A stretch of DNA of 64,000 bases from Erodium maritimum (GCA_963921825.1 OY997589.1:14715735-14779734), one strand, 5' to 3'. Counted from the stretch's first letter, positions 37,801-49,987 are shown. Notes: a model not told the origin generated them from the letters alone. Made by a program: numbers and translations.

Positions 37801-40525
37801 AATGGCTAATGCATGTAACAATGGTATGACATTTCCAAGCAACTACCCATAAATACAATAATATATCTGTTTCCATAATTTCATAAAAGTGTCACACAAT
37901 TGCTTCTCTTCTTTGTTTCCTCTCGAGAATAAAACCTGACCAAACACCGCAGAGCCCCCAATCTTTGACCACAAGATCATGGCATGTGATCTAGCCACCA
38001 ACACTTACTAAGGTATAGGAAAATAAGACTAGCATTTATGAAATAACACAATATTTGACTGTTAACAAGGGTGGAGGTCAGGATGAAAAGGAGAACAGTT
38101 CAATTACCATTTCTCCGAGTACATCTCCGAGCAATCAGAGTAACATCAATTATAACTTTCCCAATGGCTGATTGAAAGGTCTGAAAGCGTAATCATCAGT
38201 TAAGGAGAAACATCCAATGAAAACACAGTTAGTAAAGCTAGAACTATTAGATGTCATAAAAATATTTTATCTTCCTTCTTGTAAAAGAACAAAGATAGAA
38301 CCAAAACGAGATAAGGATATTCCCCTGGATAACAGGTAGCAGGTACGGGTCAATCTGTATTCATGAAAAACGGACAAATTCAGTCATCGATGCTTAAAAA
38401 TGAAAAGGCACTAAAATAAATATTAGCATAACAATTAAAAACAAATTTGGTTAACAACAAAACCTTGTTTTCTATGAGCTCTTCCAACATATAATTGTTC
38501 CAGAGAAACCTAGGTTCTGCCTGCATTAAAACAATTGAAGCCATAGATCAAGGATATAATTTAAAACACCAAGTATTATAGACAGAGCCAACTTCTGAAC
38601 CCAGCAGTCTTCATGCTAGAATCTCACCAAGAGAAGGTTATGGGGAAAAAATAAAGTCTTGAACTTTAATATTGGGCTATATATAAGAGCTTGAATCCCA
38701 TGATTAAAGTCCATCATTTTTTGCTGGACTTGGCTTTCACAGTTCTATGTTTTTACATTCATCTCCCATGGGACCAATACTAACTAGCACATTAAGTGAT
38801 CTCAAACTCTGCATGATTCCAATTTAGGGCAAAACTTACCTGTCTCCAAAGAGGAAGCATTTTAGACTCATCACCCAATTCATGTAATCTCTGGGCACTA
38901 CAAAAACAAGTAGAGTATCATTATGGCCAAAGCACCTCCACATGTGTATTTCGCAATAACTTGAATAAAAGCAATTGAAGAGGTCATTACTATGTCTGTG
39001 TACTACATGCCCCAAAATCAGACTGTAACAAGTAACAAACTTTGAAACTGAAGTCAAGTTGGATTTTTACAACTTTCCATTGAATTGAAACTGCAACATG
39101 CTCATTTGTAAACCAATTTCAGTAAATCATGTCTCATTCAGTATTGCAGTGACAATGTAACATTTATATTCTACATTCTGCACAAGTATAACCTAAAACG
39201 GGTGGAAGTAGCAACGTAATCATGACTCACATATGATGAATCCAATTAAACTACTCAGGTGTAGTGACACAAGCATTGCAGAAAAGTATTTCACATTGAA
39301 CTGGGTACAAGCTTCATGTTACGAATCACCATTATTGATTTTCATGATTTCATCACACAACAACATGGTAGACAAATGACAACTGTGTGAAAAGAAAATA
39401 AAGATAGTTCACCTCAGTGTTAAATTGGCGTTATACGAGAAATATAGACCATGAGTCTTCTCTACAACAGTCAGAATCCTGGAAAATTCAGCCTCTGCCT
39501 TTTTCTGCATTGTTATAATAATTTGTAGAGCTCAAATTGAATATAATTCAGATATACAAATGGCAGAGTGAACAAACAGAATGCTTACCTGGTCTGCAGG
39601 GGAATCTTTAAGTGAATGATCACAGGGAAGAACTTTCAAGGATGAAACTTTGAAGATAGGACTCCCCAAATAGGACCCAACACACTCACGCTCCGTTATA
39701 ACTATCAAATATGAACCTGACAATGTAGGAAAGTATGACAACAGTACATTAGTTGAGCAAATTTCAACTTTGGTGTTGAGTAACTAGATAGATTTTTTTC
39801 CAATGATGCCTGTGACACTGGCGACTAAATTGGCACACACTAAAATTAAAAATTAAAAATTGTGTCAACTTCCTCATGTTATATATACAAGGGTGTGGGA
39901 CTTTAAAGGTGAACTGGGGTATCTAAGCATGTTTCACCGTCTTCAAACAAAGTTCAACTCTCAGATAACTAATTATTCAGTGAAGAAACTAGGAGGGAAG
40001 CTGTCACTATCCTCAGATAGTAAGTTTTGTCCAAACTGAAATCTTGTCAATAATGTAATGCACTACCAGGCCAAACCAGATTACTCTGCCATTAAAAACC
40101 TAATTTTCCTACTCTCAGACTCAGAACACACAAAAAAATCATGAACTTTGGTCTCATTCAGTCATGATTAGCTTCTAAACATAAATGTTCCATGAACAAT
40201 TACCAGCAATAAGCTTCAGCATCCCCACAATCCCGAAAATATTCTGAATTTTAGGAACTCGAACAGAGCTGCATTCCGGAACGTCATCTGGAAAACAGAA
40301 GAAACACACAGACGCACTCAGAAACAATGAGACGATTAAACCGATATATGAATCAGTGCATCGAAGGAACCACTTACCAATGAGCTGAATCGATCCTTTA
40401 GCCCGATCGATGGCCAAAGAGGAACCATTGGATCCATCAGTAGGCTCAATCACATACCGATCCGGAAATTCCCAGAGCCGCATCCGCGTATAGAGCTTGT
40501 GCCCGGATTCCGCCGTTTCCATCAT
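28811..40525 (-). CDS. RHD4: SAC-domain phosphoinositide phosphatase, RHD4/SAC7-like
   Basis: Twenty coding exons (5' to 3'): 40525-40378, 40287-40204, 39716-39589, 39504-39413, 38897-38840, 38520-38464, 38354-38321, 38188-38108, 37737-37631, 33529-33443, 33354-33277, 33046-32976, 32887-32789, 32037-31938, 31708-31600, 31447-31375, 31075-30982, 30366-30274, 29199-29133, 28941-28811. Total 1791 nt, 596 aa, about the length of Arabidopsis RHD4/SAC7. A SAC homology domain covers most of the protein. The catalytic CX5R(T/S) motif is seen as RTNCIDCLDRTN. Two C-terminal membrane segments follow (AFTVVMIGLFFATLSLF and YSFMWTGLSGVVATYM), with tail CNRPNLNKPRG. Family members dephosphorylate PI4P at ER or secretory membranes and are needed for root-hair growth. 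A second ATG lies at 40522. One intron is AT-AC; another (33530-37630) is swollen by transposons. Confidence 0.95.
30447..30689. mobile_element. Small MITE in a SAC7-like intron
   Basis: It is flanked by short TA runs (30432-30446 and 30690-30696). CGGAACGTAGAACT on the left is matched by AGTTCTACGTTCTG on the right in inverted form. The centre has a run of about 13 C. No coding capacity. Confidence 0.55.
34968..37190 (+). mobile_element. Copia-like LTR fragment, split by a Mutator-like element
   Basis: It starts TGTTATGGGCC at 34968. After removing the inner element, the LTR continues with CTATATATACC (a TATA-like promoter near 36612), AATAAATAAGACTTGAG and an end near TATAATCA (36713). That gives an LTR of about 330 bp. 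TTGTATCAAAAG (near 36718) resembles a decayed Met-tRNA primer site. The sequence to 37190 may be internal leader; no gag or pol is recognisable. It lies in antisense direction to the host gene, inside a 4.1-kb intron. Confidence 0.5.
35097..36506. mobile_element. Non-autonomous Mutator-like element (MULE)
   Basis: Terminal inverted repeats of about 100 bp start GGGTAAACTACAAATACC on one side and, as reverse complement, GGGTAAACTACAAATACA on the other. A perfect 9-bp duplication, TTTCCTTAT, flanks it (35088-35096 and 36507-36515). Long inverted repeats and a 9-bp duplication are the Mutator signature. No MURA transposase is present. The interior has an unusually GC-rich patch (35800-35985) within a 121-aa open frame, a possible captured gene fragment. 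Confidence 0.92.
38189..38320 (-). other. U12-type AT-AC intron
   Basis: The minus-strand donor is ATATCCTT (38320-38313), the exact U12 AT-AC consensus. The branch site is TCCTTAAC (38206-38199), a perfect U12 branch motif. The intron ends GATTAC, with the final AC at 38190-38189, 11 nt after the branch A. Using these sites gives VIQGSFQTFQSAIG, which aligns with VIQGSFNSFETAIG of Arabidopsis RHD4. No GT donor in the right phase exists nearby. Confidence 0.93.
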
Positions 40526-41290
40526 TATCGATTATCGGTTTCAGATTTACTGAGAGCAAAGACAAAAAGGAAGAGGTTGAATCCAATTCAACGAGACCAG
40601 GAAAAGCATGACCCGTTTGGCTGCCGAGAAAGCATAAGAGAAAAGGAAACGGACCTGAACCGGGTAGCGAGTGAAGTGCAGATATGAATTTGCCAGAAGC
40701 GAAGAACAGAGGGTTGGGAGGTTTGGCGCGTGGGTGCGCGTGTCAAGTCGAACGGATCGGAGCCGGAGGAAGCAGGAGTTGAAACTGAAAAGTCTGTTTT
40801 TTTGTTGCGGCAATTTCTACGGATCGTGATAGGAGAGAGGCGGAGGAGTTTGATGGAAGCTATGTTAAGGTGAGGCAACTGTAGGAACACGTGGATGGAG
40901 ATCAACCTGAGCGGTCTTGGAGAACCGTTGGATTTCGGATCTGATGCTCTCGAGCACTTGTGAGCTGTAATTTATGCGATGATGAGCTTTAGCGGGTAGT
41001 GGTGTAGCATTAGTAGAGCACGTTCCCTATTCAAATTTAGGATTTTCTACTCTCCAGGAGTCAAATTGGCCATTTACATGATTATTCAAACAAAAAGAAT
41101 TGGCAATATTCTTTTTTTGTTTTTATCAACGAGTTTTATAAATACTTACATCCTCTTGAATAAGAGGAAAGATACTGAACAAACCGACCTATTATTTAGT
41201 AAGACTGGGAGAAACTGTGTATGTTCAAAGTGGCAGGGGATGACGTTTCATCATCTGAGTGATATCAACACGACGCTTTAGGAAAGTAGG
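40526..41290. other. SAC7-like promoter region and spacer
   Basis: Upstream region of the SAC-domain gene (minus strand). No distinct TATA box was recognised, and no other gene. Confidence 0.4.
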
Positions 41291-42290
41291 CGTGGAGCTT
41301 GATTCATAAACCCCACTCTCTGATGGTTTGTGTGCTGAAAGCGTGCTATTTTCCGAAGATTGATTTCTTGGAAACTACACTTGCAGCCAATTTTAACTTT
41401 ATTTGGGCTAGTATTATATCAACTCAGGATCTACTTCAGAAGGGGCTTCGTATTGCAATTGGTGATGGCTGAGACACTTACATTAAGGGAACCCCTTGGC
41501 TTTTGGCCTCTAACCCCCATATCACTTCGACGCGACCTTTCTTGGACGGAGCTCGGGTCGCGGGGTTAATGATTCCAGGGAGGTTATGTTGGGATGCACC
41601 GTTATTGGCCCAATTGTTCCCTGCGAAGGAAATGGCTCACATCCTCCAGATACCACTGTCTGGCCTTCGGACTAAGGATACCTGGTATTGGGCTTCTGAG
41701 AGAACCGGAATGTACACTACAAAGACAGGTTACTCTTTGCTGGCAGGTGAAAGACATGCAGCCTGTCGGGACACGACAATGGTGGCATGGTCAACCCTTT
41801 GGAATATTCCAACTCCACCTCACCTCTTGATTTTTTTGTGGAGATGCCTGACAGATACGTTGCAAGTAGCTTCCAACCTCAGCCACGTGTGAAATATGTG
41901 GTCGGGCGCCAAAAACAGTTGATCATCTATTCCTATAGTGTTGATTTGCAAAGACTTGTTGGTCCCAATTTGGATGTCTGATCCCCTAAAGCCTGGGTGG
42001 AGGTGTTGTGCAATGGTGGGAGGGGGTAGTTACTAAGAGACTGAGACATAAGGTGGCCGAAATCTTATCCGTCCTATGGGAGATATGGAGGGCAAGAAAT
42101 GGTCTGAAATGGGGAGGGGTGTCCCCAGCTGCGCTAAGGGTGGTCTCGTCGGCGGCGACACACCTTAAGGTATGGCAGGAGGCGAAATCTGTGGCTAACC
42201 CGGTTCGACCGCAAGCCCCATCATGTCCGGCTAAGTGGATCAGGCTGTCTCTAGGTACCATAGCTATTAATGTTGATGGGGCGCGGGGGT
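41290..42290 (+). pseudogene. LINE ORF2 3' fragment (zf-RVT and start of RNase H)
   Basis: Reading from about 41295 gives a LINE-like stretch (KACYFPKIDFLETTLAAN, RIAIGDG), then an in-frame stop. It continues as SERTGMYTTKTGYSLLAGE and WNIPTPPHLLIFLWRCLTD, the zf-RVT region found at the end of plant LINE ORF2. KWIRLSLGTIAINVDGARG near 42235-42290 is the start of an RNase H domain. There are several frame changes, and the element is cut off at both ends. Confidence 0.8.
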
Positions 42291-44630
42291 GAAGGTGGAT
42301 GAGGTCGATGGTGTGGTGGTGGTGCTGGTGAAGAGGACGACGACGACACTAGAGAGGGATAAGAGGAAGACGAGGAAAACGCTATTTTTCTCGAGAGAAA
42401 AATCAGTCTCTGAGACTCAAACTAGTTTATTCGTCTTACTCGGAGTGTATTCTGAGAACAACCCTCGTATATATAGTTAATGTACCTTAAGTGATATTAT
42501 CCTTATTTTATTGTAGGCTAGTATTTACGTTTATTTATCGTACTTCAAAATAGTTTGATTACAATAAATGTTTTTCCTCGAAAGTATTCTAAAGTTTATA
42601 CTAAACTTAATTGATGTATATGGAACACAAGACATTAAGGTTGATTTGAGTATGTCTGTAGGCTAGAAAATCGATCGATACCGATCGTAGATGTCAAATT
42701 TCATGGTTTCTGGTGCCTTCTTCGGGCAGGGACGTGAGTATCGATTGAATCTGATTCCAGGTCCGATTACCCGGTGTCGATAAATGGTAAAGCTGACAGT
42801 GATCTCTATGCTCCTCTTGTTATCTACCACCAACGCCTTTTTTATATGTTAGAAGAAGATAAATTACAAAAAAGACTATTTACATGATTTAATTTGAGTT
42901 CTGTGTTTGATGTAGTTGGACTTTATTTATTTTCAAGTAAGCCTAAAGTTATATAACCCGCGTCCACCTAGCCCTTATTTTAATCTCTATATAAAATTAG
43001 ATATATTGGAGCATGTGCAGTCGTATACGCCGATCATAGGCGTTAAAGCCCCAAAATGCCGATCCTCTTAAAGTCTAACGACGACTTGACCCAGGGATTA
43101 TGGGTTAATTCACGTTGCAAACCATAATTTTCATTTATCATTGACGTTTATTATTGACATAATTATTAGTATCTCAAGAAGAAAGAGAGAATTGAGTGAT
43201 TCTATTTCGGAAAATTGTTGACCTAAAATGCTGCGACTGTGCGTGCTCTTATGATAAGAGATGAGAAAGTAATAAAGTACTTACGACAACCACAAAAAAA
43301 TCGTTGCCATCACCGTTTAGGAGGAAGAAGATCATTTTTGATCGTTCTTTTGGCTTCCATCATTTTACCAGAAATCAATTTATCACTCAAGATCCAAGGA
43401 GGAAGAAGATCATCGCCATCATCGAGAACATTCTCTCTCCAAATTTGATTCACTTTGTCTTTCTTATTCGTTATATAAGTATGTACAGATTTGAACCCAC
43501 GAATTTTCTGGTTAAAACCAAATACGAAAAATAAATATACCAACGAAAATCGACAATGCTTGAAAATGTCGACATCGATAAGATTTCCTAGGGTACCAAA
43601 GATTCTGATCCAACCAATAAAAATCCAGCAAGTACCTAACCCTACAAAACATTTTATACATTATATATAACTATATGTGAATTATACATTAACACACATC
43701 AATATCTATCATATATGTAATTACACAATTATCTAAACGTGTAGAATACAAAATACGATGAAGTCTAAGAGACTGATTTTGAGTTTTTCTCTATAGAAAA
43801 ACTAGGGTTTTGAACACCTTTAACCGCATCGTTGTCGTCCCTCCTTTCCTTCCTCTTCCTTCAATCACCTCTCCTCCTCCGATGGCCATCCCCATAATAC
43901 CTCGCCACCTTCCCTTTGCCATGATTCTAATCCCATGGAATTTTGATCGTGCATATTCGATTGGAGACACAAACAGAGCCACCATGCCACTGATGTCCAC
44001 TACCGAGAGGCAAGATGGCCTTTACGCGATAGTTACCAGATGAATTTGGGATCCAGGGGGTGAGACGGTAAGTTGGTGTACGTTTCCACGACAACCCGGG
44101 ACGTATTACCCCGGAGATGTCAAGATGACATGTCGATCCCTACGTCCGAAGCTTCTTGGGCTAATCCGGAAAAGAGAATATATCATGAGGTGCTCGAACA
44201 GTCACCTATACAATTCTTCTCAAGGGTCCTTAGGCAACTTCGATCATTGGATGATTTACTGTTTTATGTGTTATATTCTTTGTTTCATCTTTTCGTACTT
44301 TATTCTAGATTGTCCAAGATGAAAATTAGACTCTTTATACGGGTTATAGATTGTCTAAAAGTAATTTTTATATTTTCCCTATTATTTATGAAGAAAAACA
44401 ACTCATCTTATGAACATGCAAGAATTACTGAACAACCTGAGTAATTTATTGTGTTTGATAGTGAGAAATGGAAATACATGTTTCATTGTGAACACATACA
44501 TATTTTTTGCAGAAACAAAAAAAACCGCCTAAATCATTAACTCAAGATCACTGCAACCCAAGTTGCTGGATAATGTCGCTGTGTTACACTCACTGTAAAA
44601 TTAAATTAGTAAAGCTATACACGGTTCCTG
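42291..44630. other. Intergenic, with LINE-leader-like patch
   Basis: No host gene seen. AGGAGGAAGAAGATCAT occurs twice (near 43319 and 43397). From 43800 to 44110, ACTAGGGTTTTGAACACC and then GGATCCAGGGGGTGAGACGG resemble the pyrimidine-rich leaders of the LINE-like elements at 14.7 and 48.1 kb. The last ~150 bp should hold the cyclin 3' UTR. Confidence 0.4.
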
Positions 44631-47328
44631 TCAAGCTAGGTTCTTTTCCAGTAGAAAACTAGCCGCTTCAAATTTTGCAGTGTATCCGAATTTTGATGTG
44701 CAGTACTTTCTGTGCACTCCAGTAAGCCTCCCTGTCCCTGCTTCTTTGTGGAAACCAACCATCAATCTCGAGCATTCTCTGCACACCAAACAACCCTATA
44801 TTAGTACTCTACTTGCAATCTTGGTATGGTTTGTAAAGTAAATTAACATTTGAACATCAAAAATACTCACAAGAGCTTGTCTTCTGAGTAGCTGCTATGC
44901 CATTCACAGGTCTTGCTCCATTGCTTGAACCCGTAAAGTGTGCATTGTGCTGTGTAGATTGCCGCAGCAGCCAGCAGGGAAGGTGGATACTTGAGCATCG
45001 CATATTCCACAAGTGAGAGCTCAATCAAGAAGTAGGATAATTGCTCGAGCTGTTCATGTTTTCAAAATCATTGTAACCTTAATCAGACAAATTCTCATCG
45101 CTATACTGGATTAGTGAAAATTGCTACTTGGTACTACTATCTGACCTTCTTGTCAGATTGAGCAGCCTTGAGGAACCTTTGCATGAACACATATGGAGTT
45201 GGATATGACATGTTGAACTGCAAGGTGTTGAGCATCAATCTCTCCTGCAGATTGGATTAATTGGGTCAAGACTTGAGATATAAGATTCTCATAATTGTTT
45301 GATGTGTGAGGTTGAAGATTGGTTACAAGAAGAGAAAGTTACCATTTCAAGAACTTCAGTTCTTGTGTAGGCTTTGTCTGAGATAAGGATCATATCTCCA
45401 ACAACTGGAACAGAAACTTCCTCATACTTGCAGGCTAAGAGCATTGCTACCAACCCAACCAATTGTAGCTTCTTTCTTGCCACCCATTGCTTGGATAGAA
45501 ATCTGTCTATGAGATTTACTGTGAGAAACAGTGTCTCGCTCAAGAGATCGAACTTGTCATGTACCTTCATATTTACAGATTACTTAGAACCGAATTCAAG
45601 ATGCTAAATAGTCAAGATTTCACTTGTAGTGTATATGTATATATACCTCAATAAGCCAATCAATTAGTATAGACCTCATCTTTTCGTTGATGTCTGGCTG
45701 CTGTCCCATATAGTCCGGCGACACACAGCTACAACACTGTAATAAAGGAGTAGCCGATTAATCATTTCATATGAATGAAAACTTAATTGTGCCCATTATT
45801 CAATGCACTTGTTTACTTCTGATGAGTGGAAGCAATCTACAATGTCAATCCAAAAGATCCTATCCCAACCATATTGCCATTCTAAGAAAATTTTCACAGT
45901 TGGCTAATAAAAACTAATGATTTTGCGGGAATATTGCTAAATGTAAAACCATTTCACAAATTCAATTATTTGGAAAGTAGCACACTTTGTGGCCTAAAAT
46001 AGGAAATTTTGCCCCACATTATGATAAGGATCAAGCTCTGTCAATATGAAACAATGGATCTCCATGAAAAAAGGAAAATTCAAATCTGATTACCTCTACT
46101 TTTTTGTAATAGGCATACATATCTGCAACGTAGTCCACAACTGCAAGTGGGTTCTTTGCATCACCGCTATCAATGTCCATAGTAGGACCTTGCTCTTCTT
46201 CATCTGATATATCCTCCATCTCCACCTCCTCCTATAACATATTAAATAAATTCTCTTAGTCAATCATATGTTTCAAATAACATTACAATGTGTTAGGAGA
46301 TAAATGGTGAGGCACTTGTATATACCATTTGGTCCTCCTCACCGGGTCTGGCTTCTGATTGCTCTAAAGCCATTGGAACTGGGTTTTCACTGGCTTCCTT
46401 TTCTTCCTCCAGATCTATGAAAATACATTCTCCAAATCCATTTGTCTCTGGAGCTGGGTTTGGATTTCTAACTTGTACCTGAGGGCATGTTGGCTTTGTC
46501 CTTCCCATTTGGGCAGCATACTTCCTATGTTTACAAAGACAATATAAGAGAATCCCAAACGTTCAAATCTTGTAGTAATTTCCAAAAAGAAATTAGAAAG
46601 AATAAAAGTCAACCAAAATCCATCTTTTTATAGTCTTAGTTCAAGCCAGTGGGTTGAGTGCAAAACCCATGTTCTCTTTTTAAACAACTAGAGATCTACA
46701 TTTCAAATTTCAAAACTTGTCTTACTTTCCCTCCCAACATCCTTTAAGCAGCCAAATGCTAAGAAAACATGGATGAGTTATGATTCTTCAAACCTTGTAA
46801 TAGGTCGATGCACTGGATCAATCTGAATCCTCTTCTCACACACTGCTTGATTTCTGTGTTCCAAAAACAACCCAGATCTCAGAAATTGAAAATAAAAACA
46901 AGAGACAACCTCTAGCTAATCCAAACTACAAACTGAACTCATCAAGAACAACCCAAATCAGCACTTAACAAAATCAAATCAAAACAAGACATTGACATGG
47001 AAATATCCAAATCTTAATAAGACACGATACAACGTATGAAAGAGTTAGAGAAATTTACTCTGACAATGCTCTCTTGTTGGCAACACAAGGGTAGGGTTGA
47101 GCTCCCACCACATTCTGATTGACCACACCCAATGCTCTTCTGGTGTGACTCACGTCCCTTCCAAACTTTCTACTACCAATGTTCACACCTCCTTAAAGAA
47201 ATTACAAATCAGAGACAACCCAGTTCAGGATTCAGGAATTGGGTCTTACTACAAGCTCTACAAAAATTAAATCAATCAAATCGTATACCTTCCAAAGCAG
47301 CTGGATTGTTCTCATTGGACAAAACCAT
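44631..47328 (-). CDS. CYCB2: Mitotic cyclin, B2 type
   Basis: Ten exons: 47328-47289, 47191-47059, 46853-46794, 46524-46326, 46231-46094, 45736-45647, 45564-45343, 45244-45146, 45049-44871, 44778-44631. Total 1308 nt, 435 aa. A destruction box [10 protein letters not shown] lies near residue 25, followed by an acidic linker with the plant CYCB2 signature [14 protein letters not shown] and [12 protein letters not shown]. The cyclin N box holds [16 protein letters not shown] and [19 protein letters not shown]. The cyclin C box runs from [18 protein letters not shown] to LTGVHRKY. It activates CDKs at G2/M and should be destroyed by APC/C through the D-box. All introns are GT-AG, and length and order match Arabidopsis CYCB2. 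Confidence 0.96.
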
Positions 47329-47557
47329 TTTCTGGGTTGATTTTAATTTGGATGAACAATCCCTCTCAGATACACCCAGAAAAAAATTAAAACTCCAGCT
47401 CTCTCTCTCTCTCCTCTTCTACCTTGCCCTGAAATTTAGAGCATCTGGTTGATCCGAAGCCAAATGAGGTAGAGTAGAGACCGAGCTTTGCTTGAGACTT
47501 GTGTCTGTGTGAGAGTGAGAGAGAGACCTAGAAATGAGGGGTATTTGTCGTAGAGAA

Positions 47558-47585
47558 CAACGGCTAGTGAAATTCGACCGTTGGA
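47558..47585 (-). promoter_or_regulatory. Two MSA-like (M-specific activator) motifs
   Basis: TCCAACGGTCG on the minus strand (47585-47575) matches 10 of 11 positions of the MSA consensus YCYAACGGYYA. CAACGGCTA on the plus strand (47558-47566) has the same AACGG core. They lie 230-260 bp upstream of the cyclin ATG. MYB3R factors bind MSA sites to give G2/M expression of B-type cyclins. Confidence 0.7.
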
Positions 47586-47589
47586 TTCG

Positions 47590-48120
47590 GACGCTCTGAA
47601 GATGATCTGGCATCGGCCTGTGACCCCATTCTCTCTGTTTTGAAATAATAGGAGGCGATGATTGGTTGATACAAATCTAACAGTTTGCTTTTACAGCAAG
47701 TCGGTACGCTCCGGTACACGTGTCGTTCTCTGTTTGGTGGATTGCTTCTAGATTAGTAATGAAACTAATCTCAGCATGAAAATGATTATTTAAGAAATGT
47801 AAATGGTAATAAGTTATATTTGGATTGCGTGCATGAATTGTGTTGTGAAAATCGTCTTTAAATAGCAACTTTTATCACCAGAGACAAAATTAAATTTCTA
47901 ATCCTAGAAACAGCAGAGAAAAAACAACTAACTATAATATTAATTCCAAAAGCAATTGTCCATTGAATATAACTGTTGTAGTTGGGTGGTGCATTTTTCG
48001 CCCATAATCGTTTTTTTGTTGATAATTCCCATAATCGTTCTCAATGCCTCTGTTGCAGAATTATTTTCTAGAATTGATATATATTTATAGTTTTAACACA
48101 AAAATATATGTATAAAATTA
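47590..48120. other. Intergenic
   Basis: Distal cyclin promoter and AT-rich spacer. CCCATAATCG occurs twice (near 48001 and 48029). No gene seen. Confidence 0.4.
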
Positions 48121-49987
48121 AAAATGAGTCTTAGAGGCTCTTAGGGTTTTCTCCTCCCTCAGCCGCCAATTTTCTTCCATGGTTCATTTGGCAAGATCTC
48201 TTCCTTTTCGTGAGCATTGGATGTCGCCGGTGACACAACATCCTTCATCTCGTCGTCAGGTCGGTCATCTATCTTCGACGGTATGCGCGCCTCCGAGACG
48301 CGACTTCTTGCTTCGTCGCCCCATTTATCTCAGTCTTCGGCCATCTCAAAACGTTGGGGTCCGCTTGCTTCTGCCTCCCAGCCTTGGTAGGGATCTCCGG
48401 CCGGTCGTCCAGCCAATCCGACCATGCAAGGGTAGGGTGGGGCGCCGCCTACTTCCCTCCAGTTGCATGCGCCGTCTCACGTCCCTACGAGCCACGGAGG
48501 AGGCCAATTAAGGTCGAAACAACCACTCCCGATGGTGCCTTCGTCGGGGGCCCCGACCGCAAAGTACCATCATTGTAGTTGAGGACAACCCTGATCAAGC
48601 GTGGTCTTTCAAACAACCTCGTCAGGAGCCATGAGTCACCATGGAACTCGGGGGTAGAAGGCTGATGACCTACCCCTCACGACCTGGGACCAAATCTACC
48701 TATTGTGATTTGGGTGAGTGTGTCTACACCAAAAAGTTTCTACTGTTTTTGTTGCTGCTTATTTCATTTTAGTTTGATGCATATTATTTATATTATTTTC
48801 AGTACTTTATTTTACCAATTCAGGTATTCGTGGCGTTTTCCCGGCGCCGGTTGGACTCCATGGTGTCTGACCCAGTCGTGATTGAGAAACAGAGCACATG
48901 CTCTGTTTCGCGGGAGGCTGCGTTTTTCGGCCCCAGTGATCTCGGTCGGACAGAAGGCGAAGGGATGGAGCATTCAAGAGGGTTAGCCAAGCCTTTTCTG
49001 GCCATACCCTCTCCAGCGACGGTCCCGGCGACGGCGGAGCAGATTTTCGGCGAGCCTCCAAGATCTGTTTCAGATGTCGATCCCATGATTCCAGGGATTC
49101 CTTTGGATCACGTTGTTTCGAATTTAAAGCAAGGGATTGGAGAATCTACTGATTTTGCTTTGATTGAGCCGCGCATCAAGGATTTGATTTCGTCTCCGTC
49201 TGCGATCCGAGGTTACGACTTCTCTGGGCACGAGAGTGGGTTTCAAGCCCCTTTTGGCCAAGGAACCTCTCTTGGTGGGCCTGGACTCAATCAGGTTTCT
49301 GGCCTGGTAGGGGCGGGCCTGCCTTGTGGGCTTCCTGGGCCTGCTGTTGTTTCACAAGTTAAGACCCAACTGTTGGCTCGAGAGGATCCGACTTTGAATA
49401 CCATTTTTAAGCGAATGGAGAAAGATTTGGACTCCTCGGTTAGGGGCTCGGGTGATTCACCTTCGGAATTTGATTTCCAAGGAAGTCCGTGGAAGGATGC
49501 CTTGCAAAAACCGATATCGGTGGCTGTGCCAAAAAAACGAGGTCGCCCAAAGAAGAGTCAATCGAAGCTCCCAAAACAACCAATCGTGGTCTATCAGACA
49601 CGAGCTAGGACCTCTGCTGATAATGGGGCTAATTTGGGATGTTACAGGGTAGACATTGCCAAACAAGATAGAACGGGCAATTGGAGTTATAGCTCGAAAG
49701 TCGGTCGAAAGGCCGTAAATCTTCGCGTTTTGCCTATGAAGGACGTCGAGGACGGGATCGAGGATTTTGAGGCACCGACTCCAATTCGCTCTTTACCCCC
49801 TGTTACGGTTTCGAACCGGTTTATTTGTTTAAATCCAGATAGGAAGTAGCGTTTTCTCCTATCCTTGTTTACTCTTTGGAGTTGTATTGGTTTTGAGGAA
49901 TTGATCCTTTTTGGATTCTTTCCTGCTGTGTTCTATATTCTTATAGAACACTAGCTTAATAAAAAATTTAGCCTATCAAAAAAAAAA
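48120..49987 (+). mobile_element. LINE-like element with ORF1-type frame, no ORF2
   Basis: A pyrimidine-rich leader (TTAGGGTTTTCTCC near 48140) is followed by a 329-aa frame, a short 3' UTR and TATCAAAAAAAAAA (49974-49987). The 3' tail (AATAAAAA then TATCAAAA) matches that of the full LINE at 51047. No EN or RT domain is present. The left edge is approximate because no target duplication was found. Confidence 0.65.
48860..49849 (+). CDS. LINE ORF1-like C-terminal region with AT-hook-like motif
   Basis: A 329-aa frame from the first ATG (48860); the frame is open upstream to about 48830 without an ATG. It contains a basic AT-hook-like motif (KKRGRPKKS, about residue 235) preceded by GSPWKDAL. 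The ORF at 56493 has the equivalent SSPWKEVL followed by a basic stretch, so the two are related. I do not recognise a host function. It is most likely the distal part of a retrotransposon ORF1. Confidence 0.5.
   Translation: MVSDPVVIEKQSTCSVSREAAFFGPSDLGRTEGEGMEHSRGLAKPFLAIPSPATVPATAEQIFGEPPRSVSDVDPMIPGIPLDHVVSNLKQGIGESTDFALIEPRIKDLISSPSAIRGYDFSGHESGFQAPFGQGTSLGGPGLNQVSGLVGAGLPCGLPGPAVVSQVKTQLLAREDPTLNTIFKRMEKDLDSSVRGSGDSPSEFDFQGSPWKDALQKPISVAVPKKRGRPKKSQSKLPKQPIVVYQTRARTSADNGANLGCYRVDIAKQDRTGNWSYSSKVGRKAVNLRVLPMKDVEDGIEDFEAPTPIRSLPPVTVSNRFICLNPDRK

Noticed and set aside
38290-38310. A GT donor (TCGTTTTGG region) for the exon ending near 38321
   Set aside because: Wrong phase and poor consensus; the AT-AC pair restores the conserved protein and the total length.
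41503-41892. Host gene of 129 aa
   Set aside because: The sequence is the zf-RVT region of a LINE, continuous with other broken LINE parts on both sides.
49420-49849. Host nuclear AT-hook protein
   Set aside because: The frame sits between a LINE-type leader and a poly(A) tail and shares SPWK with another retroelement ORF, so retrotransposon origin is likelier.
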